This document shows positions 1-10,500 of a stretch of DNA of 64,000 nt, piece by piece. Positions within the stretch are counted from its first letter, which is position 1, and the number at the start of each line of letters is the position of its first letter. The stretch spans positions 1,550,001 through 1,614,000 of the forward strand of contig OY787448.1 in NCBI GenBank assembly GCA_963678855.1, given 5' to 3'. This stretch comes from F22 sp963678855 (GTDB taxonomy: Bacteria > Bacteroidota > Bacteroidia > Bacteroidales > Bacteroidaceae). The notes under the pieces are model-generated. The model was given only the letters and a program-made list of their open reading frames with translations. It did not search any database and was not told where the DNA came from. A program made the translations under genes and the position numbers.

Positions 1-2
1 GT

Positions 3-113
3 GTGATTGGTGGTAACGTGTGGGTCACCGAGAACGTAGCTCCAGGGACTAAAATCGTTCAACCCAAACCCAAACATAACATTGTACTCAGTGATGACTC
101 CTCTAATTTTTAG
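3..113 (+). CDS. Serine O-acetyltransferase-like C-terminus (partial)
   Basis: The window opens inside a reading frame that ends at TAG 111-113. The 36 visible residues begin VIGGNVWVTENVAPGTKI, the left-handed beta-helix (hexapeptide) pattern at the end of CysE/EpsC-type serine acetyltransferases, which make O-acetylserine for cysteine synthesis. A polar tail of about 18 residues follows. Only the tail is visible, so another hexapeptide acyltransferase is possible. The gene ends 56 bases before the next start on the same strand. Confidence 0.55.
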   Translation: MIGGNVWVTENVAPGTKIVQPKPKHNIVLSDDSSNF

Positions 114-169
114 GAATATCACCCAATCCAATCAATCAGAAATAACAGAAATAATTAAATAAAGAAGAG

Positions 170-1477
170 ATGAGCCAAACTTATGAAATGATAGCTAAGA
201 CTTTCCAAGGATTAGAAGAGATTCTAGCTAAGGAACTTGTAGATCTAGGAGCTAATGTAACTGAAATCGGTCGCCGTATGGTAGCCTTTGAAGGCGATAA
301 AGAAATGATGTATCGCGCTAACTTCAACCTACGTACTGCTATCCGTATCCTTAAACCTATCCTTCGTTTCGAAGCAAAAAACGCCGACGAAGTTTATGAA
401 AAAGTAAAAGAGTTCCAATGGGAGACTTACCTAGACTCAAAAAAGTCTTTCGCTGTAGATGCCGTTGTATTTAGTAGCGAATTCCGCCACTCTAAGTTTG
501 TATCTTACAAAGTAAAAGATGCTATCGTAGACCACTTCCGTGAGCAAGATGGCACTCGTCCTTCTGTACGTATCACACGTCCAGATGTCCTATTAAACAT
601 CCACATTGCAGAAAAGTCATGTACTCTTTCACTAGATTCATCTGGTGAGTCACTACACCGTCGCGGTTATCGTCAAGAGCAAGTAGAAGCTCCATTGAAC
701 GAAGTGCTTGCAGCGGGTATGGTCTTGATGACAGGCTGGAAAGGGGATTGTGACTTTATCGATCCAATGTGTGGTTCGGGTACTATTCCAATCGAGGCTG
801 CTTTAATTGCTCGTAACATCGCTCCTGGCGTTTTCCGCAAATCATTCGCCTTCGAAACATGGCCAGATTTTGACGCTGACTTGTTTGACGAGATTTACAA
901 TGACGACAGCCAAGAACGTGAGTTTACACACCATATCTATGGATACGACAACAACCCACGTGCTATCGAAATTGCTACACACAATACCAAAGCAGCTGGT
1001 GTAAGCAAGCAAGTGACTATCACGCACCGTGCTATCCAGAAGTTTGAGCAACACCCAGAAAAGGCAATCATGGTAACCAACCCTCCTTACGGTGAACGTA
1101 TCTCTACAGATGACATCTTAGGTCTATACTCGACTCTAGGTGAAAAGCTGAAACATAAGTTCTCTGGCAACGTAGCTTGGATTCTTGCATACCGCGAGGA
1201 CTGTTTCGAAAAGATTGGTTTGAAGCCAGGTCTTAAAGTCAACTTATTCAACGGTCCACTAGAATGTGAATTCCGTAAGTACGAAATGTTCAAGGGTAAG
1301 TTTAAGGCGCACAAAGTTGAGCAAATCGAATCGCATGGTAAAGATGCACGTAAAGAGCTAGAAGCCCGTGATAGAAAGACTCGTGAGCGAAGCAAGAAAA
1401 AGCAAGAGCGTACGGAATTCTACCGTCAAATGGAAGAAAAACGTCGCGCACTTGAAGAAGGCGAAAACAACGATTAA
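170..1477 (+). CDS. THUMP-domain class I SAM-dependent RNA methyltransferase (RlmL/YpsC-like)
   Basis: A cytosolic methyltransferase predicted to modify a guanine in 23S rRNA, by analogy with the N-terminal half of RlmL. The N-terminal ~160 residues form the THUMP RNA-binding region. The Rossmann methyltransferase core has SAM-binding motif I, DPMCGSGT, starting near residue 198 and the catalytic NPPYGER motif at 304-310. The last ~60 residues are strongly charged (repeated K, R and E) and probably a flexible RNA-contacting tail. The length of 435 residues is slightly above the usual ~380 because of that tail. It is followed after 14 bases by the S9 peptidase gene, so co-transcription is likely. 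Confidence 0.85.
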   Translation: MSQTYEMIAKTFQGLEEILAKELVDLGANVTEIGRRMVAFEGDKEMMYRANFNLRTAIRILKPILRFEAKNADEVYEKVKEFQWETYLDSKKSFAVDAVVFSSEFRHSKFVSYKVKDAIVDHFREQDGTRPSVRITRPDVLLNIHIAEKSCTLSLDSSGESLHRRGYRQEQVEAPLNEVLAAGMVLMTGWKGDCDFIDPMCGSGTIPIEAALIARNIAPGVFRKSFAFETWPDFDADLFDEIYNDDSQEREFTHHIYGYDNNPRAIEIATHNTKAAGVSKQVTITHRAIQKFEQHPEKAIMVTNPPYGERISTDDILGLYSTLGEKLKHKFSGNVAWILAYREDCFEKIGLKPGLKVNLFNGPLECEFRKYEMFKGKFKAHKVEQIESHGKDARKELEARDRKTRERSKKKQERTEFYRQMEEKRRALEEGENND

Positions 1478-1491
1478 ACACCCCTTAAACT

Positions 1492-3513
1492 ATGAAATGG
1501 ACTTATAAACTTATGGCTATGGCAACATTTTGCCTAGCCAGCCTTTCTGTTATGGCACAAACGAAGAAAGAACTAACGCTAGAAGATCTAGTATACGGTG
1601 GAAAAACCTATTCTAAGTATCACCCAGCTCGCCTTAGTGGCTTGAGATGGAAGGGCGATACAGCCGTATGGACAAAAGATGGATACAGCTATGCGCTAGA
1701 TGCTCGTCATATGAAACTTAGTTCAGAACCTGTTACTGAAACAAGTAAACTTCGCAGCAAAGTAAGTAAAGACAAAGTGAAACCTTTACGTATCAATGCC
1801 GATAAAAGTGCTCTAGGTATGGTCGCTCATACCCAAAAGAACAATTTGTACATTGATGACTTGCAACTTACTGATGAAGCTGAAGGCATCGTGTGTGGTC
1901 AAACTGTATCGCGCAACGAATTTGGTATCGGAAAAGGTACTTTCTGGAGCCCTTCAGGACGCTATCTAGCTTACTATATCAAAGACGAGAGCGGTGTTAG
2001 CCAATACCCGATCGTGGATATCACAAAGCGTGTAGCTGAACTAGAGAACTTCAGATACCCGATGGCTGGTATGACCAGCGAGAAGATTCAAGTTGCTATC
2101 TACGACACAGAAAGTAAAAAGACAATCCATCTTCAAACTGGCGACCCTACAGATAAATACTATACAAATATCGCTTGGGGGCCAAAAGAAGAGAACCTAT
2201 ACCTTATCGAACTAAACCGCGATCAAAATCACAGCAAGCTTTGCCGCTATGCAGTAGCAGATGGAAGCATGCAACAAGTATTGATTGAAGAAACAAGCGA
2301 TAAGTACGTAGAGCCACAACATCCTATCCAATTCCTCCCTTGGGATGACAACAAATTTATCTACCAAACACGTGCAGATGGATACAACCACCTGTATATC
2401 TACAATACAGACGGTCAACTTGTAAAGCAATTGACCAAAGGGGAATGGTTAGTACAAGACGTGATGGCTATCGATGCAAAGAAGAAGACTGTGCTTATCA
2501 AGAGTACAGAGATTTCTCCGCTACAATCGAATATCTACAGTGTCTCTGTACGCAACGGAAAACGCACTTTGATTGGTGAAGGTAAGGGTGTACACTACGG
2601 ACTATTATCTGACTCTAAGCGTTACCTTATCGATGTGTTTACAGCACACGACACGCCTCGCAAAGTTACAGTTATTGACTTATATCACCCAAAGCAACAA
2701 GAAGTGATTCAAGATGCACCAGATCCTCAAGCAGACTGTGTACAACCAGAAATCACTGTAGGCAGAATCAAAGCAGCTGATGGTGTGACTGACCTATACT
2801 ATCGCTTAACTAAGCCAGTAGACTTCGACCCAAACAAAAAGTTCCCTACTGTAGTGTATGTGTACGGAGGTCCTCATGCACAACTAGTGCGCGATGTATA
2901 TCAATGGGATGCAGATGGTCGCGATATCTATATGGCTGAGAAAGGTTATGTATGTTTCACACTAGATAGCCGTGGTAGTAACAACCGTGGTTTAGAGTTT
3001 GAAAATGCGACTTTCCGTCAACTAGGTATCGAAGAATGTAAAGACCAAGTCAAAGGTGTGGAATTTTTGAAATCTCTTCCTTACGTAGATGGTGATCGTA
3101 TCGGTGTACACGGCTGGAGCTTTGGTGGTCATATGACTACAGCATTGATGCTTCGCTACCCTGAGATTTTCAAAGTTGGTGTAGCAGGTGGTGCCGTAAT
3201 CGACTGGAGCAAATATGAAGTGATGTATGGCGAACGCTATATGGACACTCCAGAAAGCAACCCAGAAGGCTATGCAGCAACTGATTTGACAAAAATGGCT
3301 GGACAACTGAAAGGTCGCCTACTGATGATTCACGACGACCACGACGTAACAGTAGTTCCTCAACACACCCTAAGCTTTATGAAGGCTTGTGTAGAGGCAC
3401 GTACATACCCAGATTTACTCATCTATCCTAACCATCCGCACAATGTACGTGGCAAGGACAGAGTACACCTTACTTATAAGATTGTTCAATATTTTGAAGA
3501 TCACTTGAAGTAA
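1492..3513 (+). CDS. Secreted S9 family prolyl peptidase (DPP IV / prolyl tripeptidyl peptidase-like)
   Basis: An exported serine peptidase that removes di- or tripeptides after proline from peptide N-termini. The signal peptide is MKWTYKLMAMATFCLASLSVMAQ. The middle ~400 residues form the DPP IV beta-propeller. The C-terminal alpha/beta hydrolase has nucleophile Ser543 in GWSFGG, probable catalytic Asp618 in HDDHDVTV and probable His650 in YPNHPHNVRG. The C-terminal context (ARTYPD, HNVRGKDRVHL) resembles the Porphyromonas prolyl tripeptidyl peptidase more than classical DPP IV, so the substrate register is uncertain. At 673 residues it is slightly short for the family but complete. purD follows after 50 bases. 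Confidence 0.85.
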   Translation: MKWTYKLMAMATFCLASLSVMAQTKKELTLEDLVYGGKTYSKYHPARLSGLRWKGDTAVWTKDGYSYALDARHMKLSSEPVTETSKLRSKVSKDKVKPLRINADKSALGMVAHTQKNNLYIDDLQLTDEAEGIVCGQTVSRNEFGIGKGTFWSPSGRYLAYYIKDESGVSQYPIVDITKRVAELENFRYPMAGMTSEKIQVAIYDTESKKTIHLQTGDPTDKYYTNIAWGPKEENLYLIELNRDQNHSKLCRYAVADGSMQQVLIEETSDKYVEPQHPIQFLPWDDNKFIYQTRADGYNHLYIYNTDGQLVKQLTKGEWLVQDVMAIDAKKKTVLIKSTEISPLQSNIYSVSVRNGKRTLIGEGKGVHYGLLSDSKRYLIDVFTAHDTPRKVTVIDLYHPKQQEVIQDAPDPQADCVQPEITVGRIKAADGVTDLYYRLTKPVDFDPNKKFPTVVYVYGGPHAQLVRDVYQWDADGRDIYMAEKGYVCFTLDSRGSNNRGLEFENATFRQLGIEECKDQVKGVEFLKSLPYVDGDRIGVHGWSFGGHMTTALMLRYPEIFKVGVAGGAVIDWSKYEVMYGERYMDTPESNPEGYAATDLTKMAGQLKGRLLMIHDDHDVTVVPQHTLSFMKACVEARTYPDLLIYPNHPHNVRGKDRVHLTYKIVQYFEDHLK

Positions 3514-3563
3514 GCCAAAACAAACAATAGACAATAAAATAACCCAGAAACAAAACAAAAACA

Positions 3564-4844
3564 ATGAAAGTTATTCTACTAGGTTCAGGCGGTCGCGAGC
3601 ACGCCTTAGCATGGAAGATTGCGCAAAGTGAGCGTATCGAAAAACTATTTATCGCACCAGGTAATGCTGGCACTGGTCAAGTTGGTGAAAATGTAGCTAT
3701 ATCAGCAACTGATTTCCCAGCTTTGAAAGATTTCTGTCTTCAAGAAGCAATCGATATGGTTGTTGTAGGTCCAGAAGACCCATTGGTACAAGGAGTCTAC
3801 GATTTCTTTAAAAACGATGGAGAGATTCAACATATCGCTGTTGTAGGTCCTTCGAAAGAAGGTGCACAACTAGAAGGCAGTAAAGAATTTGCCAAGGAGT
3901 TTATGAAACGCCACAATATTCCTACTGCTGGATATCTATCTGTGCAACAAAGCAACTTGGAAGAAGGCCTTGCCTTCTTGGAAACACTAGAAGCACCATA
4001 TGTATTGAAGGCAGATGGTCTTTGTGCTGGTAAAGGCGTCTTGATTCTTCCTACACTGGAAGAAGCCAAGCACGAGTTGAAAGAGATGCTAGGCGGTATG
4101 TTTGGCGATGCATCAGCAACTGTTGTGATTGAAGAATTCCTAAGCGGTATCGAATGTTCAGTATTCGTATTGAGCGATGGCGAGCACTACAAAGTACTTC
4201 CTATAGCCAAAGACTACAAGCGTATCGGTGAAGGTGACACTGGCCTTAACACAGGTGGTACAGGTAGTATCACGCCAGTTCCTTTCGTAAATGAGGCTTT
4301 CTACAACAAGATTGAAGAGCGTATCGTGCGTCCTACAATCGAAGGCTTGAAAACTGAAAACATTGAATATAAAGGCTTTATTTTCCTAGGCCTTATCGAA
4401 GTGAAAGGCGAACCTATGGTCATTGAGTACAATGTACGTATGGGCGATCCTGAAACAGAGAGTGTGATGTTGCGTGTCAAGAGCGACTTGGTTGACCTAC
4501 TAGACGGTGTAGCCAAAGGTGATTTAGATACACGTACACTAGAAATGGATGAGCGTGCAGCTACTTGCGTAATCATGATGAGTGGTGGTTATCCAGAAGC
4601 TTATGAAAAAGGATATGCCATTACAGGACTTGAGGAAGCAGCCGCACAGGGCGTGACTGTTTTCCACGCAGGAACGAAGCAAGAAGGTGACGATGTTGTT
4701 ACTAACGGTGGGCGCGTACTAGCCGTATGCGCCCTTGGTGCTGACCGTCATGAAGCATTGAAGTCTTGCTACAACGCTGCCAACACCATCCAATTTAAAG
4801 ACAAGTATTTCCGTAAGGATATCGGATTTGATTTGAAAGAATAA
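3564..4844 (+). CDS. purD: Phosphoribosylamine-glycine ligase
   Basis: This is the second step of de novo purine synthesis: ATP-dependent joining of glycine to 5-phosphoribosylamine. The N-terminus MKVILLGSGGREHALAW is the family's nucleotide-fold start, GPEDPLVQG follows near residue 70, and the ATP-grasp core contains KADGLCAGKGV, IEEFLSG and the metal-binding end EYNVRMGDPETE. The length of 426 residues is normal. The next gene starts 8 bases after the stop, so a membrane protein of unknown role is translated from the same message. Confidence 0.95.
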   Translation: MKVILLGSGGREHALAWKIAQSERIEKLFIAPGNAGTGQVGENVAISATDFPALKDFCLQEAIDMVVVGPEDPLVQGVYDFFKNDGEIQHIAVVGPSKEGAQLEGSKEFAKEFMKRHNIPTAGYLSVQQSNLEEGLAFLETLEAPYVLKADGLCAGKGVLILPTLEEAKHELKEMLGGMFGDASATVVIEEFLSGIECSVFVLSDGEHYKVLPIAKDYKRIGEGDTGLNTGGTGSITPVPFVNEAFYNKIEERIVRPTIEGLKTENIEYKGFIFLGLIEVKGEPMVIEYNVRMGDPETESVMLRVKSDLVDLLDGVAKGDLDTRTLEMDERAATCVIMMSGGYPEAYEKGYAITGLEEAAAQGVTVFHAGTKQEGDDVVTNGGRVLAVCALGADRHEALKSCYNAANTIQFKDKYFRKDIGFDLKE

Positions 4845-4852
4845 GGAGAAAT

Positions 4853-5761
4853 ATGAGAAAGATTCCCTTTGTAAAAAAACTACTCACTAGTAAGGCCACC
4901 TTCCCAGTGGCCCTAGTGTTTAGTCTAGCTTTGTGGTGGTTATTTCCTCATCACCTCTATTGTGCCATAGGCTACCCTTTGGCGCTTTTATTGATGTGGT
5001 TTATGAACCAACGCTTTGTTATCTTACAGGGTAAAATCACTTCTTTCCTTGGAATCTTTGCTTTAGGCATTGCTTCCACTCCGTTATTACATCAAAATCC
5101 AGAAGGTCTCTATATACTGCTAGCCTGGATGGTATGTCAGACTATACTTTTCTTTGGATATGAACATCCTGACCAAGTACAGACACTGCATGTTTGCGGT
5201 TTATTTATAGGTGGACTAGCTATTTGGAATCCGGTGGTACTGTATCTTCTTCCTCTGATTTGGCTGAATGCTAAGCACTGTAGGATATTATCGGGGAAAA
5301 GCTGGGTGTCTTCAATCATCGGTTCCACAGTACCGACTCTCTTCTGGTGGGCTTGGTTATCAACAACAAAAGAAAGTGCTATTATTAGTACCCATTATAG
5401 CCAATTGGTTTCTTGGTCATGGCCTACTGTTGCCCATCCTATTGCTCAACTTGCTATCACAGGTCTTTTAGTCATAATGCTATTAATGGGACTAGCTTCC
5501 CTATTCTTAAGTACACAAGGAGTTCGCAGACAAACGGTCTACTACTTATTTTCTGTAACTGAAGCAGGAGCATTAGGTTTACTGCTGGCTTGTTCAAGCC
5601 CTAGGCACTGGCATCTATTCTTGCCATTAGCTATATGGGGACTTACATGGGGAGCTACACGCTTCTTACGAAGGGGAAATACGTGGCTGCACACAGTCCT
5701 TTTCTTTATCATCACACTAGCACTGATTGCCATAGGTGCTCTACATTATCTCACGATGTAA
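4853..5761 (+). CDS. Polytopic membrane protein of unknown function
   Basis: I do not recognise this 302-residue protein. It is highly hydrophobic with about nine predicted membrane segments from residue ~15 to the C-terminus, separated by short loops. A short basic N-terminus (MRKIPFVKK) suggests a cytoplasmic start. No catalytic motif is evident. It may belong to one of the unassigned ~300-residue Bacteroidetes membrane families (DUF6427-like in size and layout), but that is a guess. It starts 8 bases after purD and ends 20 bases before the zinc-binding lipoprotein gene, so it is probably part of one operon. Confidence 0.6.
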   Translation: MRKIPFVKKLLTSKATFPVALVFSLALWWLFPHHLYCAIGYPLALLLMWFMNQRFVILQGKITSFLGIFALGIASTPLLHQNPEGLYILLAWMVCQTILFFGYEHPDQVQTLHVCGLFIGGLAIWNPVVLYLLPLIWLNAKHCRILSGKSWVSSIIGSTVPTLFWWAWLSTTKESAIISTHYSQLVSWSWPTVAHPIAQLAITGLLVIMLLMGLASLFLSTQGVRRQTVYYLFSVTEAGALGLLLACSSPRHWHLFLPLAIWGLTWGATRFLRRGNTWLHTVLFFIITLALIAIGALHYLTM

Positions 5762-5781
5762 TAATGACGTAAACAGACTAT

Positions 5782-6696
5782 ATGAAAAGAAAATACACAC
5801 TACACACATACTTACTAATAATTTCTTGCGTACTAACTCTAGCTAGTTGCAAGAGTAAAACTACACCCCATAAAGACACTATAGTTGTCTCTATAGCTCC
5901 TCAACGTTATTTTTTAAAAGCATTAGCACAGGATGAATTCAAGATTCTGACCATGGTCGGTCCAGGAGAAAACCCAGAAACTTATGACCCAAGTCCTGCA
6001 CAAATACTTCAGCTTGCTGAAGCTAAAGCTTATTTCCGCATAGGATATATTCCATTTGAAACTACTTGGATGAGTCGCATTAAACAAAATGCACCTTTAC
6101 TAAGTGTATACAACATGGCCAATAATGTAATCGCATTAGAAAATGAGCATCATGACCATGATAACCATAGTCATCATAGCGTAGATCCACATATTTGGTT
6201 ATCTTGTGACAATGCACAAAAAATCACCCAAAATACAATGGATGCTTTATGCCAAATCAATCCTGCTCACAAAGAAATTTATCTACAGCGCTACGATTCA
6301 CTTACAAAAGTCATTCAGCAAACTGACAGTACTATCCGTGCACAGATTGCTGAACTACCGACAGCACACAAACAGTTTTTAATCTATCACCCTGCCCTAT
6401 CTTATTATGCAAAAGAGTATGGCTTGCACCAGATTGAAATTGCTCACTTAAGCAAGACCCCTACACCATCACAACTACAAGAGATTGTTGATGAAGGAAA
6501 AGAGCATGATATTCGCTTAATTCTTATCCAAGAAGAATTTGACCAGCGCCAAGCTGCAAGCATCGCACAGATGCTTCAAGCATCGGTGAATACCATATAC
6601 CCGTTATCGGACAATTGGCGTAAATCTATGCTACATATTAGCAAGATGTTACATCAAGCAGCAAAATCAAAAGAGAACAATAAAAAACAATCATAA
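5782..6696 (+). CDS. Metal (probably zinc) ABC transporter substrate-binding lipoprotein, ZnuA/TroA family
   Basis: A solute-binding protein that captures Zn2+ (or Mn2+) outside the inner membrane. The N-terminus has a lipobox ending LTLASC, so it is a lipoprotein. A histidine-rich loop near residues 121-131 (EHHDHDNHSHH) followed by VDPHIWL is characteristic of zinc-binding ZnuA proteins and argues against Mn-type proteins, which lack the loop. Further metal-ligand regions are YHPALSYYAKEYGL and IQEEFDQR. The stop overlaps the start of the ATPase gene by one base (TAATG), which indicates translational coupling. No permease gene is beside the pair. Confidence 0.85.
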   Translation: MKRKYTLHTYLLIISCVLTLASCKSKTTPHKDTIVVSIAPQRYFLKALAQDEFKILTMVGPGENPETYDPSPAQILQLAEAKAYFRIGYIPFETTWMSRIKQNAPLLSVYNMANNVIALENEHHDHDNHSHHSVDPHIWLSCDNAQKITQNTMDALCQINPAHKEIYLQRYDSLTKVIQQTDSTIRAQIAELPTAHKQFLIYHPALSYYAKEYGLHQIEIAHLSKTPTPSQLQEIVDEGKEHDIRLILIQEEFDQRQAASIAQMLQASVNTIYPLSDNWRKSMLHISKMLHQAAKSKENNKKQS

Positions 6697-7472
6697 TGAG
6701 TCAATACCCTAAGATTATGGAAGTTAGTGGGCTCTCAAGTGCATACGATAAAAAAAATGTACTTGAAGATGTAAACTTAAGCGTCTATGCCCACGATTAT
6801 CTAGGAATTATTGGGCCTAATGGTGGCGGTAAAAGCACTTTATTGAAGTGCATACTTGGCGTAAAAGAGTATTCAGGTACTATTCGCTTCTTTGACAAAA
6901 ATGGCAAAGAGACCAGAAAACCCCAAATAGGTTATCTCCCTCAATACACAAAGATTGATAATGCCTTCCCAATCACCGTAGAAGAAGTGATACAAGCTGG
7001 CATCCCATGTCGCCCGTTACACTGGCGTAAGAAAAAGCAAGAACAACATCTTGTCGAAGATACTATGCGCAAAGTAGGTGTATCGGAATTGGGCAAACAG
7101 CCGATTGGTGAACTAAGCGGTGGTCAGTTGCAACGTGTACTCCTAGGGCGTGCAATCGTAGCTAGTCCTGATCTTTTGATGCTGGACGAACCAAATACAT
7201 ATTTAGACAAAGCTCACGAAACAAAACTATACGAGATACTTGAAGAGATTAATAAAGACTGTGCCATCATTTTGGTCAGCCACGATATCGGCACCATATT
7301 GCAGCAAGTCAAACAGATCGCCTGTGTAGAACATACTCTTCATTATCACTCAAGTGAAGAAATAAATGAAGAATTAGTAAACAAGAGTGTCTCATGCCCA
7401 ATAGAGATTGTAGGGCACGGAGATTTACCTCACCGCATCTTGGGTGCACATTCTCATGACAAGAAAGCTTAA
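6696..7472 (+). CDS. Metal ABC transporter ATP-binding protein, ZnuC-like
   Basis: The ATPase subunit that would power metal import together with the preceding binding protein. It shows Walker A GPNGGGKST (from about residue 41), a Q-loop in GYLPQYTKID, the ABC signature LSGGQLQRV, Walker B DLLMLDEPN and the switch histidine in VSHD. It has 258 residues. The C-terminal ~50 residues carry several histidines (HTLHYHSSEE and GAHSHDKKA), common in zinc systems. It overlaps the binding-protein gene by one base. The next gene begins 102 bases later and encodes an unrelated membrane protein, so the permease must lie elsewhere or be replaced. Confidence 0.88.
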   Translation: MSQYPKIMEVSGLSSAYDKKNVLEDVNLSVYAHDYLGIIGPNGGGKSTLLKCILGVKEYSGTIRFFDKNGKETRKPQIGYLPQYTKIDNAFPITVEEVIQAGIPCRPLHWRKKKQEQHLVEDTMRKVGVSELGKQPIGELSGGQLQRVLLGRAIVASPDLLMLDEPNTYLDKAHETKLYEILEEINKDCAIILVSHDIGTILQQVKQIACVEHTLHYHSSEEINEELVNKSVSCPIEIVGHGDLPHRILGAHSHDKKA

Positions 7473-7574
7473 GAAAAATAACAAAGATAATATAAGAAAA
7501 AATGCTATCTTTGTCGGCAGTGACAAAATTATCGTATAAAATATAGGTACAAAAAATAGAACTCAAAATACCCC

Positions 7575-10500
7575 ATGAAGAAGTATCAACAACTCAACAA
7601 TGTAACGGGCTGGATTGTCTTTGCCATTGCAGCTATCACGTACTGCATGACCGCAGAACCAACAGCCAGTTTTTGGGACTGCCCTGAATTTATCACAACA
7701 GCTTATAAGCTTGAAGTAGGTCACCCACCAGGTGCCCCTTTCTTTATGCTTATGGGTAATTTCTTTAGCCTTTTTGCTCCCAGTACAGCTCATGTAGCTT
7801 ATGCTATTAATATCATGAGTGCGCTGATGAGTGCCTTATGTATCTTGTTCCTGTTCTGGACGATTACACACTTAGTGCGCAAAATGGTCTTACAGTCAGA
7901 TGTCAATCAAGCTATAGCGACTCCAACAACAGCTCAATTACTGACAATCTTAGGTAGTGGTGTCGTAGGTGCATTGGCCTATACTTGGAGTGATACCTTC
8001 TGGTTTAGTGCTGTAGAGGCCGAAGTATATGGTAGTAGTTCACTGTTTACAGCAGTCGTTTTCTGGCTAATCCTTAAGTGGGAAGACAGCGCGGATGATA
8101 TCCATAGCGACCGTTGGTTGATTCTAATTGCTTATCTAACAGGTTTGAGTATCGGTGTCCATCTACTGAACTTGCTTTGTATCCCAGCTATCGTCTTGGT
8201 GTACTACTTCAAAAAGAAGCCAAATGCTAATATAGTAGGCACTTTACTAGCCCTTGCAGCTTCTGTATTGCTTATTGCCGCAGTACTATATGGTATGGTA
8301 CCAGGTGTTGTAAAAGTTGGTGGATGGTTTGAACTTTTCTTTGTAAATGATTTAAGCATGCCGTTCAACACGGGACTTATCATATACATGTTATTGCTTA
8401 TTGGCATCACTGTATGGGCGATGTTTGCCAGCAGTCGTGACTTAACTAAGATGTCTGAGAAGCAAGCAAAAGCAGCTGAAAAGCAAATGCATATCAGCTT
8501 CCTACTAACTATTGCTTTCACTGGTATTCCTTTTATTGGCTATGGATTTAAAAGCTATCTCTTTGGCTTCCTTATCCTAGCAGCATTAGGTGTATATCTA
8601 CTGACAGATCTATTTGGTAAATTAAAGATTAGCCAGCGTACAATCAATACAACTGCACTATCAATCTTCATGATTCTAGTGGGATATTCTAGCTATGCAG
8701 TAATTGTGATTCGCTCATCAGCCAACCCACCTATGGACCAAAATTCACCTGAGGATGTCTTTACCCTAGGTGAATATCTAGGTCGTGAGCAATACGGAAC
8801 ACGTCCACTATTTTACGGCCCTCAATACTCTAGCCGTGTACAATTGAAGGTGGAAGGCAACTATTGTAAACCAGTAGCCGTACAAGGTCATGCACGTCAT
8901 ATCCGCAAAGAAAAAGATTCTGCAGACGAAAAAGATAGCTACAAAGAAATGCCAGGACGTATGGATTACAAGTACGCCCAAAACGTATTCTTCCCTCGTA
9001 TGTACAGCTCAGCACATGCTCAGCACTACGAGAACTGGATGGATATCAAGGGGAACATGGTCACTTACGATGACTGCGGACAAACCGTTCAAGTCAAAGT
9101 CCCTACGCAATGGGAGAACCTAAGTTTCTTCTTCTCATACCAGTTGAACTTCATGTACTGGAGATACTTCATGTGGAACTTTGCTGGTCGTCAAAACGAT
9201 ATCCAAGGTCATGGCGAGATTGAACATGGTAACTGGATTACTGGTATCTCATTTATCGACAATGTATTAGTAGGTGACCAAAGCTTAGCGCCCAAAAGCC
9301 TACTAAACAATAAAGGACACAACGTCTTCTTCTGCTTGCCACTACTACTAGGTCTTTTAGGGCTATTCTGGCAACTGTCACAAAAGAAACGTGGTCAACA
9401 ACAGTTCTGGGTAGTCTTTATGCTCTTCTTTATGACAGGTATAGCGATTGTTATCTACCTAAACCAATATCCAATGCAACCACGTGAACGTGACTATGCG
9501 TATGCTGGTTCTTTCTATGCATTTGCTATCTGGATTGGTATGGGTGTAGCTGCCCTAGCAGAAGCACTACGTGATGCCTTGAAAAACAAGCCAGCTCTAG
9601 CGGCAGGTATCGCTTGCGCACTAGGTGTGTTGGTACCTATCCAAATGGTTAGCCAAACTTGGGACGACCACGACCGCTCAGTACGCTATGTCACTCGCGA
9701 CTTTGGTCAAAACTACTTGATGACTACACAAGACGAAGCCAATCCTATAATCTATACAAACGGTGATAACGACACTTTCCCATTGTGGTACAATCAGGAA
9801 GTCGAAGGTTTCCGTACAGATGTCCGTGTATGTAACTTGAGTTACCTACAAACAGATTGGTATATCGACCAAATGAAGCGTCCCCAATACAAATCTCCTA
9901 GCCTACCAATCACTTGGGACCGTACAGAGTATGTAGAAGGAGCAAATGATTATATCGCTGTAGAGCCAAACTTGATGAACGATGTAGTGAAGCTTTACAA
10001 TGATGCAAAAGCTAAGGACGAGGCACGTGGTGATGGCAAACAAACAGCGTTGAAAAAGGTTCAAAAAGCATTTGGGGACAATCCTTATGAATTGCGTAAT
10101 ATTCTTAACTACTGGGCTAAGGACAGCAAGAGTGACCTGCACGTGATTCCTACTGATAGTATCGTCTTGAAAGTAGATAAAGAAGCTATTAAGCGCTCTG
10201 GCATGTTGCTTCCAGAAAATGATAGCATTCCTGAATACATGCATATCAGTTTGAAGGGCAAGCGTTCATTATATAAGAGCGAATTGATGATGCTAGAAAT
10301 GCTGGCAAATTCTAACTGGGAACGCCCTATCTACATCGCTATCTCGGTAGGATCTGGTAATATGCTAGGTATGGAAGGGCACTTCACACAAGAAGGTCTT
10401 GCGTACCGATTTACACCATTTGACACGAAAAAAGAAGGTACAACTGTTGATACTGAGAGTATGTACAACAACCTGATGACTCGTTACAAATACGGTGGTA

